Source: Ideonella margarita
GTDB taxonomy: Bacteria > Pseudomonadota > Gammaproteobacteria > Burkholderiales > Burkholderiaceae_C
Length of the DNA: 64,000 nt
Direction of reading: 5' to 3'
Assembly: GCF_038066635.1 (NCBI RefSeq)
Contig: NZ_JBBUTI010000007.1
Coordinates: 248,001 to 312,000 of the forward strand
Shown: positions 47,476 to 58,139 of the stretch, piece by piece
Layout of the letters: every line of letters begins with the position of its first letter
Numbering within the stretch: the stretch's first letter is position 1
Notes under the pieces: generated by a model
Database searches by the model: none
Told to the model about the DNA's origin: nothing
Seen by the model: the letters and a program-made list of their open reading frames with translations, nothing else
Program-made: the position numbers and the translations under genes

Positions 47476-47493
47476 CAAAGTGATATCACTTTG
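47476..47493. promoter_or_regulatory. Perfect 18-bp palindrome at the head of the SPFH operon
   Basis: CAAAGTGATATCACTTTG is perfectly symmetric, lies 18 bp upstream of the SPFH start and is AT-rich in a GC-rich region. The operon encodes a ribbon-helix-helix protein, which makes autoregulation through this site the simplest idea. It is also 50 bp beyond the end of the acetyl-CoA hydrolase gene. Confidence 0.7.
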
Positions 47494-47542
47494 AGCTCAT
47501 CGAGCGGCCTTGTCAAGCGGCATCCCAGCCAAACCTGAACAC

Positions 47543-49678
47543 TTACAAATTGCCGGCGAACAGCTTGCGGATGAACATCTGCTTGAAGCTGGTGGCGTCG
47601 TCCAGCCCCAGGCGCTCCAGGTAAGCGGGCGGCGCTTCACGGTCGCTGACCAGCGCCTTGAGCACCATGCCCACCAGTTCCACCGGGTGCTCTGTGGCGT
47701 TCTTCAGCCGCTTCAAGGCCCGCACGATGATCAGCTCGTCCGCATTCAGATCGGTGCCAAACGGGAAGTCGGGCAGCACGCCGGCCTCGCTCCAGGGGTG
47801 CAGGGCGGCGTCCAGCGTGGCGGGCAGGTTGTGGCGGTGCGCTTCGGGCACTTCCCAGTTCGCTTCCAGCTTGCCGTGGCTGCGGGCGCTTTCCACGAGC
47901 TCTGGCTGGAAGCGTGAGTCGGCAATGCAGATTAGCCGCTGGATGACCTCGGTGTCGGTCTGGCCGCGCAGATCAGCCACGCCGTATTCGGTGACCACCA
48001 CATCGCGCAGGTGCCGCGGAATGGTGGTGTGGCCGTAGTTCCAGACGATGCTGCTCTTGAGCCCGTGGCGGTTTTCATGGGTGGCGCGCAGCATCAGCAC
48101 GGAGCGCGCATCAGGCAGCGCATGGGCCATGGCCACGAAGTTGTATTGGCCGCCCACGCCCGACACCACCTGGCCGTTTTCCAGGCCGTCTGACACGGCG
48201 GCGCCCAGCAGCGTCACCATCATCGTGGTGTTGATGAAGCAGGCGCGCTGGCGCTGGGCGGCGCGCAGTTCGCTGTCGCCCGGGCGGGCGCCGTAAAGCT
48301 GGTTGATGACGTCGATGCGCGTCATGTCGATCTTCGCAAGCGCTTCAGCCGGCAGGGTGCGCAGGCGCTCGTAGAAGTCGTTCGGGCCGAGGAAGAAGCC
48401 GCCGGTCATGTGCACGCCGCCCGCAAGCTGGCGGCCCATGAAGTGCTGCGCCAGCGTGGCCAGGGCGTCGGGTGCGTGCAGGTCGTTCGCGGCGCGATGG
48501 CTGCCCAGCACCAGCTCGTCGCCCATCAGTGCCACACCGGGTTTGAAGATGCCGAAGCGCGTCAGGAAGGTGATGTCGCTGCCCTGCAGCGGGCTCTGGA
48601 TGCGCCCCGACCGGTGCAAGGCGCGCAGCGTGTCGGCATCCAGTTGCTGCGGGTGAATTTCATCGCGGTTGATGAGTTGCTGCAGCGCCAGGTCGTCAAA
48701 CACGGCCCGTTTGACGATGCCGGCGTCCATCAGCTGCATGAAGCCGTTGACGAACATCTCCGAGCAGCCATACAGGCCCTCCTTCAGCGGGCCGAGCTCA
48801 CGGCCGGCCGTTCCGTCGGGGCACAGCCTGGACAGGATCTGCGCGTACGCATCACCGTACCGGTGCCGCACGATCAGGGCTTGAGCGATGGCGTCGCCGA
48901 GTGAGCCGATGCCGATCTGCAGCGTACCGCCGTCGCGCACCAGGCTGGAGGCATGCAGCCCGATGGCGTAATCGGCCGTGCTGACCTTGCCATTGGGCGG
49001 CGCAAACAGCGCGTGGCTGGCGGCCGGGTCGGTGACCACGGCATCAAAAAAGCCGGGGCTGATGGCCGCATGGTTGGGCATGAATGGCAGCCGCTGATTC
49101 ACCACGCCGATCAGCAGCGGTGGCCGGCCTGCTGCGGTCAGGCGCTCGACCAGCTCGGCCGTCAAGTCCGGGTTGCTGGAAAAGGACAGCTGCCAATCCG
49201 GGCTGACGGCGCCCTGGCTGGCCACCGCCTGCGCAATCACGTTCACGCCCTGCAGCACCATGTCGCGGGCCGCAAAGGTGTAGTTGGTGCAGATGTAGCC
49301 CTGCTGGGCCGGCGCGTTGCCGAGGTAGTCGCCTGTCTTCAGGAAGAACTCGCGCACCTCGATGTTGGCGGGCAGGGTGCCGGCGCGCAGGTCTTTCACA
49401 TAGGCTAGATCGGGGTAGTCGCCGAAGACGCGTTCTACCAGCGGCGCCAGAAAGTGCGCTTCCAGATCGCTCTTGCCGCGGGGCAACTCGAGCGAGAGCG
49501 CGGTGACGATGCGCAGCCGGCGCACGCCGTCCGCCTTGATGCGCTGGTACAGGGCATTGACCAAGGGGTTGGGCTTGCCGATGCCCAGCGGAATCGCCAG
49601 CACGATGTCACCGGAAATGCGTTGCAGCACGAGGTCGACGGCGTCGTCGGTGCGGGTCATCAGCAAAGGGCTGTTCAT
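47543..49678 (-). CDS. Acetyl-CoA hydrolase/transferase family protein
   Basis: 711 residues from ATG 49678 (MNSPLLMTRTDDAVDLVLQ). Belongs to the acetyl-CoA hydrolase / CoA-transferase family, with the N-terminal CoA-transferase region (GIGKPNPLVNALYQRIKADG), GGTLQIGIGSLGDAIAQALI in the middle and a C-terminal domain containing VSGVGGQYNFVAMAHALPDARSVLML, a hallmark of that C-terminal module, and EYGVADLRGQTDTEVI. It is longer than the 430-550-residue classical members. The acyl group used is unknown. Confidence 0.88.
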   Translation of the reverse strand: MNSPLLMTRTDDAVDLVLQRISGDIVLAIPLGIGKPNPLVNALYQRIKADGVRRLRIVTALSLELPRGKSDLEAHFLAPLVERVFGDYPDLAYVKDLRAGTLPANIEVREFFLKTGDYLGNAPAQQGYICTNYTFAARDMVLQGVNVIAQAVASQGAVSPDWQLSFSSNPDLTAELVERLTAAGRPPLLIGVVNQRLPFMPNHAAISPGFFDAVVTDPAASHALFAPPNGKVSTADYAIGLHASSLVRDGGTLQIGIGSLGDAIAQALIVRHRYGDAYAQILSRLCPDGTAGRELGPLKEGLYGCSEMFVNGFMQLMDAGIVKRAVFDDLALQQLINRDEIHPQQLDADTLRALHRSGRIQSPLQGSDITFLTRFGIFKPGVALMGDELVLGSHRAANDLHAPDALATLAQHFMGRQLAGGVHMTGGFFLGPNDFYERLRTLPAEALAKIDMTRIDVINQLYGARPGDSELRAAQRQRACFINTTMMVTLLGAAVSDGLENGQVVSGVGGQYNFVAMAHALPDARSVLMLRATHENRHGLKSSIVWNYGHTTIPRHLRDVVVTEYGVADLRGQTDTEVIQRLICIADSRFQPELVESARSHGKLEANWEVPEAHRHNLPATLDAALHPWSEAGVLPDFPFGTDLNADELIIVRALKRLKNATEHPVELVGMVLKALVSDREAPPAYLERLGLDDATSFKQMFIRKLFAGNL

Positions 49679-49895
49679 GGGGGGCTCTGGGTGCGGTGGC
49701 AAAGTTTGGAGGATGATCGCGCAGAAGCTGATTGCACAGAAGGCGGTGGCCCCGCGCCGGGGCGCCGGCGCTTCGGCCTGCTGGCAGCGGTGAGCGGCGA
49801 GACTGAAGTCACGAAGCCCTGCTTTTCACTTGACCGAAGACCCGGGCATTTATGATCGAATCAAGGTCTTCCGAATATCTGGACACGTCACTCCG

Positions 49896-50699
49896 ATGAA
49901 CAAGCTCGACTCCGGCTGGAGTTCCCGTCTGGTCCGCGCCGTTGGCCGGGTTGGCGTCGGCTCCGCCTGGCTGTTCCAGATGGGCGTGGCCTTGACCGTC
50001 GGCCTGGCAGTGGCCGGCTTGCTGGTCTGGCTGGACGGTGCCTCCTGGAGCACGGCCGCCCTGGCGGGCAGCCTGGCGCTGGTGCCGGCCCTGATCGCCG
50101 GCTCCGTGGCCATGCACCTGGCCCGCGCGCTTGCCGAATCTACCCAGCAGCAGGCGCTGCTGAGCGCCGATGACGAGCTTTCCGGTGTCAGCAACCGCCG
50201 GCAGTTTCTGAGGCTCGCCGAGCGCGAATGGTCGCGCTGCCGCCGTTATGGCGATGACGGTGCCTTGCTGCTGATCGACACCGATCACCTGCGGCGCATC
50301 AACGACAACCTCGGGCAGCGCTGCGGCGACGCCATCCTGCATGAAACCACCCGCCGGGTGAGCGCCACGCTGCGCCAGTCCGACGTGCTGGCCCGCTTTG
50401 GCGGTGCCGAACTCGCGGTGTTTCTGCCACACACCGACCCGCTGGGCGCACTTGATGCCGCCGAGCGCATTCGCCAGCAGGTGGCTGCCGCCCCGTTCCG
50501 CTGGGAGCAGGCGCATGTGGTGGCCACGGTCAGCGTGGGTGTGGCGCATGTGCATGCCGGCCAGATCGCCCTCGACAGCCTGATCCAGGAGTCCGAGGTG
50601 GCCTTGCAGGCCGCCAAGGAAGCTGGCCGCAACTGCGTGCGTGCCGCGCCCATCCTGCCCCGCCAGAGCGACCCGTCGCGTACGGTGTCGCCGGGCTGA
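49896..50699 (+). CDS. Membrane GGDEF protein with degenerate active site
   Basis: 267 residues from ATG 49896 (MNKLDSGWSSRLV). Two membrane helices (residues about 25-48 and 55-75) are followed by a GGDEF domain (ADDELSGVSNRRQFL; LLLIDTDHLRRINDNLGQRCGD). The active-site loop reads GGAEL (169-173), lacking the catalytic Asp/Glu and Phe, while the I-site RxxD (R160-D163) is intact. It probably binds c-di-GMP rather than making it. It is transcribed divergently from the acetyl-CoA hydrolase gene. Confidence 0.85.
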   Translation: MNKLDSGWSSRLVRAVGRVGVGSAWLFQMGVALTVGLAVAGLLVWLDGASWSTAALAGSLALVPALIAGSVAMHLARALAESTQQQALLSADDELSGVSNRRQFLRLAEREWSRCRRYGDDGALLLIDTDHLRRINDNLGQRCGDAILHETTRRVSATLRQSDVLARFGGAELAVFLPHTDPLGALDAAERIRQQVAAAPFRWEQAHVVATVSVGVAHVHAGQIALDSLIQESEVALQAAKEAGRNCVRAAPILPRQSDPSRTVSPG

Positions 50700-50715
50700 T
50701 GCCACACCGGCCGCG

Positions 50716-51486
50716 TCAGGCCGGCACACGGTAATTGGCCGGCCCCATCAGGTCGATGCCGCAGGGCAGCTCCCGCGCCCAGGCAATGAACTCCTGCACC
50801 GCCGGGCCGACCAAGGGCGCGCCATGCTGCGGCGCCATCATGTCGATCTCCAGGCCGCTGACCATGTCGGCCCACAGGCGCATCACCTTGTTCGACACCA
50901 TGTAGCGCCGGTGGAAGGCTTCCATGCGCGGCAACATCGGTGCGAGCGAGGTGATTGGCTGCTTGGCGGCTTCACCGCCCACCAGCGACACGCCCAAGTC
51001 ACCCGAGAACAGGATCTTGGCCACCGGGTCGTAGAACTGGAAATTGCCTTCGGCGTGCAGGAAGTGCGCGGGCAGGGCGATCAGGTCACTCCGCCCGATA
51101 CGGATGCGCATGCCGGCGTCGTCGATGCCGTGGATGCGGCCCGCCGTCTTGCCGGGCTTGCAGAAGTGCGGGACGAAGCGTTCCCAGATCTTCGACACAT
51201 AGATCTTCGCCTGGGTGCTGGTGGTCCAGCGGTCGAGGGCGCCGATGATGTCGGGGTCGGCGTGCGAGGCCAGCAGGGCCGACAACTTGTGCGGCGGAAA
51301 GTGCCGCGTCATCGTCAGGTAAAGCTCGCTGTACGCCAGATTGCCCCCCGGGTCGATGATGGCCCCGGTGTCCTGATCGATGATCAGGAACTGGTTGGAT
51401 TGCACCGCCTCACCCGCATGGTCGTCCGACAAGTCGGAGAACATCAGGCACTGGTGACCGTCTTTTTGATACAGCGTGACTGGCAT
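50716..51486 (-). CDS. MBL-fold di-iron-type protein (ODP-like)
   Basis: 256 residues. Metallo-beta-lactamase fold with ligand motif HADPD (LASHADPDIIG) in place of the hydrolase HxHxDH, a later His in LPAHFLHAEGNF, Asp in LFSGDLG and His in MAPQHGAPL. This set is typical of flavodiiron/oxygen-binding di-iron domains. There is no flavodoxin domain. A role in O2 or NO sensing or reduction is possible; nothing nearby confirms it. Confidence 0.75.
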   Translation of the reverse strand: MPVTLYQKDGHQCLMFSDLSDDHAGEAVQSNQFLIIDQDTGAIIDPGGNLAYSELYLTMTRHFPPHKLSALLASHADPDIIGALDRWTTSTQAKIYVSKIWERFVPHFCKPGKTAGRIHGIDDAGMRIRIGRSDLIALPAHFLHAEGNFQFYDPVAKILFSGDLGVSLVGGEAAKQPITSLAPMLPRMEAFHRRYMVSNKVMRLWADMVSGLEIDMMAPQHGAPLVGPAVQEFIAWARELPCGIDLMGPANYRVPA

Positions 51487-51529
51487 CCGCCGATTCTAGA
51501 AATCGACGTGCGGCCGGCCTTGATCCCGC

Positions 51530-52501
51530 TCAAGGCGCGGCGTGCAAGGCGCGCAGCACCAGCCCGAGCACCTGCTCACCCACATCCGCGCTCTGGGCCG
51601 GCACGGCTTGGCGCTGCATGCTGCGCAGCCAGGTGATCTGCCGCTTGGCCAGCTGCCGCGTGGCCGCAACCCCGCGCTCGATGACCTCGGCGTGCAGGGC
51701 GTCGCCCGAGAGGCCCGCGTCCAGCGCTTCCCAAGCCTGGCGGTAGCCCACGCAGCGAATGGACGGCAGTTCGGCGTGCAGGCCCGGCTGCGCGCGCAAG
51801 GCCATCACCTCGTCGATGAAGCCGGCGTCCAGCATCTCCCGGAAGCGCTGGGCGATGCGCCGGTGCAGCCAGGCGCGGTCATCGGGCTCTACTGAGACCA
51901 GCAGGTGGTCGGCGGGCGCTGCACCTTCTGCGCCGGCCTTGCCGCGCGTGTGAAAACTCGACAAGGGCTGGCCCGTCAGCGCACGCACTTCCAGCGCACG
52001 TTGCACGCGTTGCGAATCGTTCGGCGACAGGCGCGCAGCGGTGACGGGGTCGATGCTCGCCAGTCGGTCATGCATCGCCGGCCAGCCGATGGCTGCGGCT
52101 TCGGCATCGAGGGCCGCGCGCACGCCTGCGTCGGCGGGCGGCAGCGGGTCAATGCCGTCGATCAGCGCCTTGAAATACATCATCGTGCCGCCGACCAGCA
52201 GCGGCAGGCGACCCCGGCTGCGAATCTCGCTGATCAGGCGCTCTGCGTCGATCACGAACTGTGCGGCCGAGTAGCTCTCGGACGGATCAATCAGGTCGAT
52301 CAGGTGGTGCGGCGCCGCAGCCTGCTCAGCCGCGCTGGGCTTGGCGGTGCCGATGTCCATGCCGCGGTAGACCAGCGCGGAATCGACGCTGATGATCTCG
52401 ACCGGCAGCACGCTGGCCAGTCGAAGGGCGATGGCGGTTTTGCCCGCGGCGGTTGGTCCGGCCAGACCGACCCAGCGTGGCCAATCAGGCAACTGACTCA
52501 T
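51530..52501 (-). CDS. miaA: tRNA dimethylallyltransferase
   Basis: 323 residues from ATG 52501 (MSQLPDWPRWVGLAGPTAAGKT). Transfers a dimethylallyl group to A37 of tRNAs reading U-starting codons. P-loop GPTAAGKT, DSALVYRGMDIGTAKP and IRCVGYRQAWEAL are family signatures; RQLAKRQITWLR near the end is the tRNA-binding stretch. Its start overlaps the end of the MFS gene by 17 bp. mutL, its partner in many proteobacteria, lies 3 kb upstream on the same strand. Confidence 0.95.
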   Translation of the reverse strand: MSQLPDWPRWVGLAGPTAAGKTAIALRLASVLPVEIISVDSALVYRGMDIGTAKPSAAEQAAAPHHLIDLIDPSESYSAAQFVIDAERLISEIRSRGRLPLLVGGTMMYFKALIDGIDPLPPADAGVRAALDAEAAAIGWPAMHDRLASIDPVTAARLSPNDSQRVQRALEVRALTGQPLSSFHTRGKAGAEGAAPADHLLVSVEPDDRAWLHRRIAQRFREMLDAGFIDEVMALRAQPGLHAELPSIRCVGYRQAWEALDAGLSGDALHAEVIERGVAATRQLAKRQITWLRSMQRQAVPAQSADVGEQVLGLVLRALHAAP

Positions 52502-53732
52502 GGGGAGAAGGAAGGAGTTTTTCAGGATGACCGTGCCGCTGCACCAGGGTCCAGGCAATCAGGCTGGTGACCACCGACGCTGCGCACAAGGCGCCGGCCA
52601 GCGGCAGCAGCGCGCCCGTCATGTGCCCGCCCAGCCACAAGCCGACCAGGAAGGCGGTGAGCGCCAGCACGAAGCCCGACAAAGCCGAGGCCACGCCCGC
52701 TTGCCGCGGGAAGGCGCTGACGGCGCCGGCTTGCCCGCAGGGCTGGTGCACGCCGTGGCCGAAGGTGAACAGCCAATGGCAAGCCAGCACGGCCAGCACC
52801 GGCGGGGTCGGGCCCAGTGCCAGCGCCAGCATGCCGGCGCCGCCGGCCAGGGTGAAGAAGGCGCCGCGCTTCACGGCGCCGGGCAGGCCGTGCAGGCGCA
52901 GCAGCCGCCGGCACCACAGGGTGCCGCACAGGTAGCTGAGCGACGCCGAGGCCATCGCCAGGCCGTAGGCCCAGGCCGGCAAACCGAAGTTGCCGATGTA
53001 GACGAAGGAGCTGCCGGCCAGCAGCACGAACAGCCCGGCATAGGTGCTGGAGATGAGCGCCGTCCAGGCCCGGAAAGCCGGGTGCCGCGCCACTTCGGAA
53101 AAGCTTTTTGCCAGCGCGCGGCCGTCGAGCGCCGACGGGTTCAGCCGCGGGGCGGTTTCAGGCAGCCGCCACACCACGAAGGCGAGGGTAACCACGCCCA
53201 CCGCCGTGACGGCGCCAAGCGCCGCCCGCCAGCCGGCCCAGGCCGCCAGCAGCCCGCCGCTGAAGGGCGCCAGGATGGCGATGACCCCCAGGCCAGAGAG
53301 CCCGCGCGCCATCACCTGCGCACCTTCATGCGGCTCGAACAGGTCGCGCACCATGGCGCGGGCACACACCACCGAGGCGGCCAAGCCCGCGCCCTGCACC
53401 ACGCGGGCAGCGATGAGCGTGTGGATGTCCGGCGCCAGCGTGGCGGCCAGGCTGGCGGCGCTGTACAGCGACAGGCCGCCCAGCAGCACCGGCCGGCGGC
53501 CGAAGCGATCTGACACCGGGCCCATCACCAGCTGCGCCAGGCCGAACGACAGCAGCAGCGCCGACATCGTCAGCTGCGCCAGCGACATCGGCGCTGCCAG
53601 ATCACGCGCCAGCAAAGGCAGCGCTGGCAGGTAGAGGTCGGTGGTGACGGGCTGCAAACCCAGCAGCAAGGCCAGCGCCAGAGCCACCAGCCCCGGGCTC
53701 AGGCCACCGGGGCGTGCGGTGGATACAGGCAT
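52485..53732 (-). CDS. Bcr/CflA-type MFS drug transporter
   Basis: 415 residues from ATG 53732 (MPVSTARPGGLSPG); the open frame upstream is RluB DNA in another frame. About 12 predicted membrane helices; DLYLPALPLLARDL near the first helix, GPVSDRFGRRPVLLGG (motif A) and GLAASVVCARAMVRDLF are typical of Bcr/CflA-type exporters. Possible export of drugs or small metabolites. It ends in the miaA start region. Confidence 0.88.
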   Translation of the reverse strand: MPVSTARPGGLSPGLVALALALLLGLQPVTTDLYLPALPLLARDLAAPMSLAQLTMSALLLSFGLAQLVMGPVSDRFGRRPVLLGGLSLYSAASLAATLAPDIHTLIAARVVQGAGLAASVVCARAMVRDLFEPHEGAQVMARGLSGLGVIAILAPFSGGLLAAWAGWRAALGAVTAVGVVTLAFVVWRLPETAPRLNPSALDGRALAKSFSEVARHPAFRAWTALISSTYAGLFVLLAGSSFVYIGNFGLPAWAYGLAMASASLSYLCGTLWCRRLLRLHGLPGAVKRGAFFTLAGGAGMLALALGPTPPVLAVLACHWLFTFGHGVHQPCGQAGAVSAFPRQAGVASALSGFVLALTAFLVGLWLGGHMTGALLPLAGALCAASVVTSLIAWTLVQRHGHPEKLLPSPHESVA

Positions 53733-53734
53733 GG

Positions 53735-55294
53735 TCAGAAGCGCTCGTCCTCGCGCAGGTAGCGCCACTCGCCCATCGGCAACTTGCCGAGCACCACGCT
53801 GCCGATGCGCACCCGCTTCAGGCCCACCACCTTCAGGCCGACCAGTTCGCACATGCGGCGGATCTGGCGCTTGCGGCCTTCACGCAGCACAAAGCGCAGC
53901 TGGTCTTCATTGGCCCAGCTCACCTTGGCGGGCTTGAGCTTGTGGCCGTCGAGCTCCAAGCCGTGGTTCAGCAGGTTCAGGTCGGACTCGGGCAGGGTGC
54001 CTTCGCGCTGGTATTCCACCCGCACGAGGTATTCCTTCTCCACGTCGGAGTCTTCACCGATCAGGTGCTTGGCGATGCGGCCGTCCTGCGTCAGCACGAG
54101 CAGGCCGGTGGAGTCGATGTCGAGGCGTCCTGCCGGGGCCAGACCACGGGCATGGCCCGGGTGGAAGGGCTTGCGCGACGTGTCGTCTTGCCAGTGCTTG
54201 TCTTGCGTGACGAGCACGCTCGCGGGCTCATAGCCGTCTTCGGCCTGGCCCGACACATAACCGATCGGCTTGTTGATCAGGATGGTGACGCGCTTGGCCT
54301 GCTGCTGATGAGCAGCAGGGTCCACCTCGATCTTGTCGGAGGGTTGCACGCGCTGGCCCAGCACGGCCATCTGGCCGTTCACCAGCACCCAGCCGGCGGC
54401 GATCCAGTCATCGGCTTCGCGGCGCGACGCCAGACCGCGCTCGCCCAGCACCTTCGAGAGGCGATGGCCGTCTTCGCTGGCCGGCGGGCGCACTTGCGGT
54501 GCGGCTGGCCCGGAGCGCGGTGCTTCATAGGTGCGGGTGTCGCGGTGCTGGTCTTGCCGGAACGGCCGCTCGTCGCGTTGGCCTTCGAAGCGAGGGCGAT
54601 CACCCTGGGGGCGATCCTCACGCGGGCGGTCGAAGCGCGGGCGGTCGCCTTGGGGGCGGTCGCCGTACGGACGATTAAAACGCGGACGGTCATCGCGCGG
54701 GCCGTCAAAACGCGGGCGGTCACCCTGGGGGCGATCCTCACGCGGGCGGTCGAAGCGCGGGCGGTCGCCTTGGGGGCGGTCGCCGTACGGGCGTTCGAAA
54801 CGGGGGCGGTCATCACGCGGGCCGTCGAAACGGGGGCGGTCACCTTGAGGGCGATCCTCACGCGGGCGGTCGAAACGCGGACGATCGCCTTGGGGGCGGT
54901 CGCCGTAAGGACGATCAAAACGCGGGCGGTCGTCACGCGGGCCGTCGAAACGGGGGCGGTCACCTTGAGGGCGATCTTCACGCGGACGGTCGAAGCGCGG
55001 GCGGTCGCCTTGGGGGCGGTCGCCGTACGGACGATCGAAACGGGGGCGGTCATCACGCGGGCCGTCGAAACGGGGGCGGTCACCCTGAGGGCGGTCGTCA
55101 CGGGGGCGGTCATAACGCGGGCGGTCACCCTGCGGGGCGCCAAATTCGCTGCGCGGGGCGTAGCTCACGGGCACATTGAAACGGGCGCCTTCTTCAGGCG
55201 CCTGGCGCTTGTCGTCGGCTTGAACCGGCGTGTTGGCATCGGTGCCAGCCACGGGGCGGCGCGGGGTGCGCTGGATGTCGCGATCGGAACGCAT
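53735..55294 (-). CDS. RsuA/RluB-family pseudouridine synthase with repeat-rich N-terminal tail
   Basis: 519 residues from ATG 55294 after GAAGGGG. The C-terminal half is a complete RluB/RsuA-type enzyme: S4 RNA-binding domain (HRLSKVLGERGLASRREADDWI), catalytic Asp in AGRLDIDSTGLLVLTQDG and EGRKRQIRRM. The N-terminal part (residues about 55-250) is a low-complexity tail made of Asp-Arg-Pro-rich pieces (DRPRFD, DRPQG), with four copies of a 40-residue unit at 71-230. Such tails occur in related enzymes but vary in length. Target is probably 23S rRNA U2605. Confidence 0.9.
   Translation of the reverse strand: MRSDRDIQRTPRRPVAGTDANTPVQADDKRQAPEEGARFNVPVSYAPRSEFGAPQGDRPRYDRPRDDRPQGDRPRFDGPRDDRPRFDRPYGDRPQGDRPRFDRPREDRPQGDRPRFDGPRDDRPRFDRPYGDRPQGDRPRFDRPREDRPQGDRPRFDGPRDDRPRFERPYGDRPQGDRPRFDRPREDRPQGDRPRFDGPRDDRPRFNRPYGDRPQGDRPRFDRPREDRPQGDRPRFEGQRDERPFRQDQHRDTRTYEAPRSGPAAPQVRPPASEDGHRLSKVLGERGLASRREADDWIAAGWVLVNGQMAVLGQRVQPSDKIEVDPAAHQQQAKRVTILINKPIGYVSGQAEDGYEPASVLVTQDKHWQDDTSRKPFHPGHARGLAPAGRLDIDSTGLLVLTQDGRIAKHLIGEDSDVEKEYLVRVEYQREGTLPESDLNLLNHGLELDGHKLKPAKVSWANEDQLRFVLREGRKRQIRRMCELVGLKVVGLKRVRIGSVVLGKLPMGEWRYLREDERF
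54605..55084 (-). repeat. Four tandem 120-bp repeats inside the pseudouridine synthase gene
   Basis: Four consecutive, in-frame, nearly identical 120-bp units, each coding the same 40 residues with variation only at one Asp/Asp/Glu/Asn position and silent changes. Internal sub-repeats of 15-24 bp exist. The exact period and high identity point to recent duplication, so copy number may differ among strains and in assembly. Confidence 0.9.
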
Positions 55295-55455
55295 GGCGGC
55301 CCCTTCAGCAAACGGCCGCGGCGCGCATCGAGCGCGCCAGCAGGGCCAGGGGTGGGTGGGCCGGCGCACTCACGGCGGCGGGCATCAGGTCAACTTCTTG
55401 GAAACACATCCCCCGATTGTCGCCGTTCCGCGTCGGGCTTGCGCGTTTACCCGCG

Positions 55456-57423
<1,968 letters not shown>

Positions 57424-57482
57424 CAGCCAGATTGTAGGGATGCGGCCGGCGCCGTCATGGGGCGCCGTGATAATGCCCGCCC

Positions 57483-58127
57483 ATGGACTACCTGCCCCTG
57501 CTTCTGGATTTCGTGCTGCATGTTGACAAGCACCTGGCGACCTTCGTGGCGACCTACGGTGCCTGGGTGTATGCCTTGCTGTTCCTCATCATCTTTGTCG
57601 AAACCGGCGTGGTGGTGATGCCCTTCCTGCCGGGCGATTCGTTGTTGTTCGTGGTGGGCGCCATGTGCGGCACCGGGCTGATGGAGCTGCACATCGCGAT
57701 GCCGCTGCTGCTGGTGGCGGCGGTGGCCGGCAACCAGAGCAACTACACCCTGGGCCGCTATTTCGGCCCCAAGGTGTTCCAGTGGGAGAACTCGCGCTTC
57801 TTCAACAAGCAGGCCTTCAATCAGGCCCACGCGTTCTATGAAAAGCACGGCGGCATCACCATCGTGATCGCGCGCTTCATGCCCTTCGTGCGCACCTTCG
57901 CACCCTTCGTGGCCGGTGTGGCCGCGATGACCCGCAGCAAGTTCACGTTCTATGACGTGACCGGCGGCGTGCTCTGGGTGTGCGGCCTGATCGGCGTGGG
58001 CTACGCCTTCGGCAACGTGCCCTGGGTGCAGCAGAACCTGGAGAAGATCATCTGGGCAATGATCATCGTGCCGGGCCTGCTCATCATCGCTGGCAGCCTG
58101 CGCGCGAAGTTCAAGGCGCGCGGCTGA
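57483..58127 (+). CDS. DedA-family membrane protein
   Basis: 214 residues with about five predicted membrane segments and the DedA/SNARE-associated pattern: FVETGVVVMPFLPGDSLLFVVG, NYTLGRYFGPKVFQ and ARFMPFVRTFAPFVAGVAAM, with the conserved Arg/Gly residues. Family members are undecaprenyl-phosphate or phospholipid flippases. Divergent from mutL by 59 bp. Confidence 0.92.
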   Translation: MDYLPLLLDFVLHVDKHLATFVATYGAWVYALLFLIIFVETGVVVMPFLPGDSLLFVVGAMCGTGLMELHIAMPLLLVAAVAGNQSNYTLGRYFGPKVFQWENSRFFNKQAFNQAHAFYEKHGGITIVIARFMPFVRTFAPFVAGVAAMTRSKFTFYDVTGGVLWVCGLIGVGYAFGNVPWVQQNLEKIIWAMIIVPGLLIIAGSLRAKFKARG

Positions 58128-58139
58128 TCGGCCTGCGCC

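Noticed and set aside
54590..55135. Tandem repeats taken as a CRISPR array or intergenic repeat
   Set aside because: Repeats are contiguous, in frame within a coding gene, without unique spacers or cas genes.
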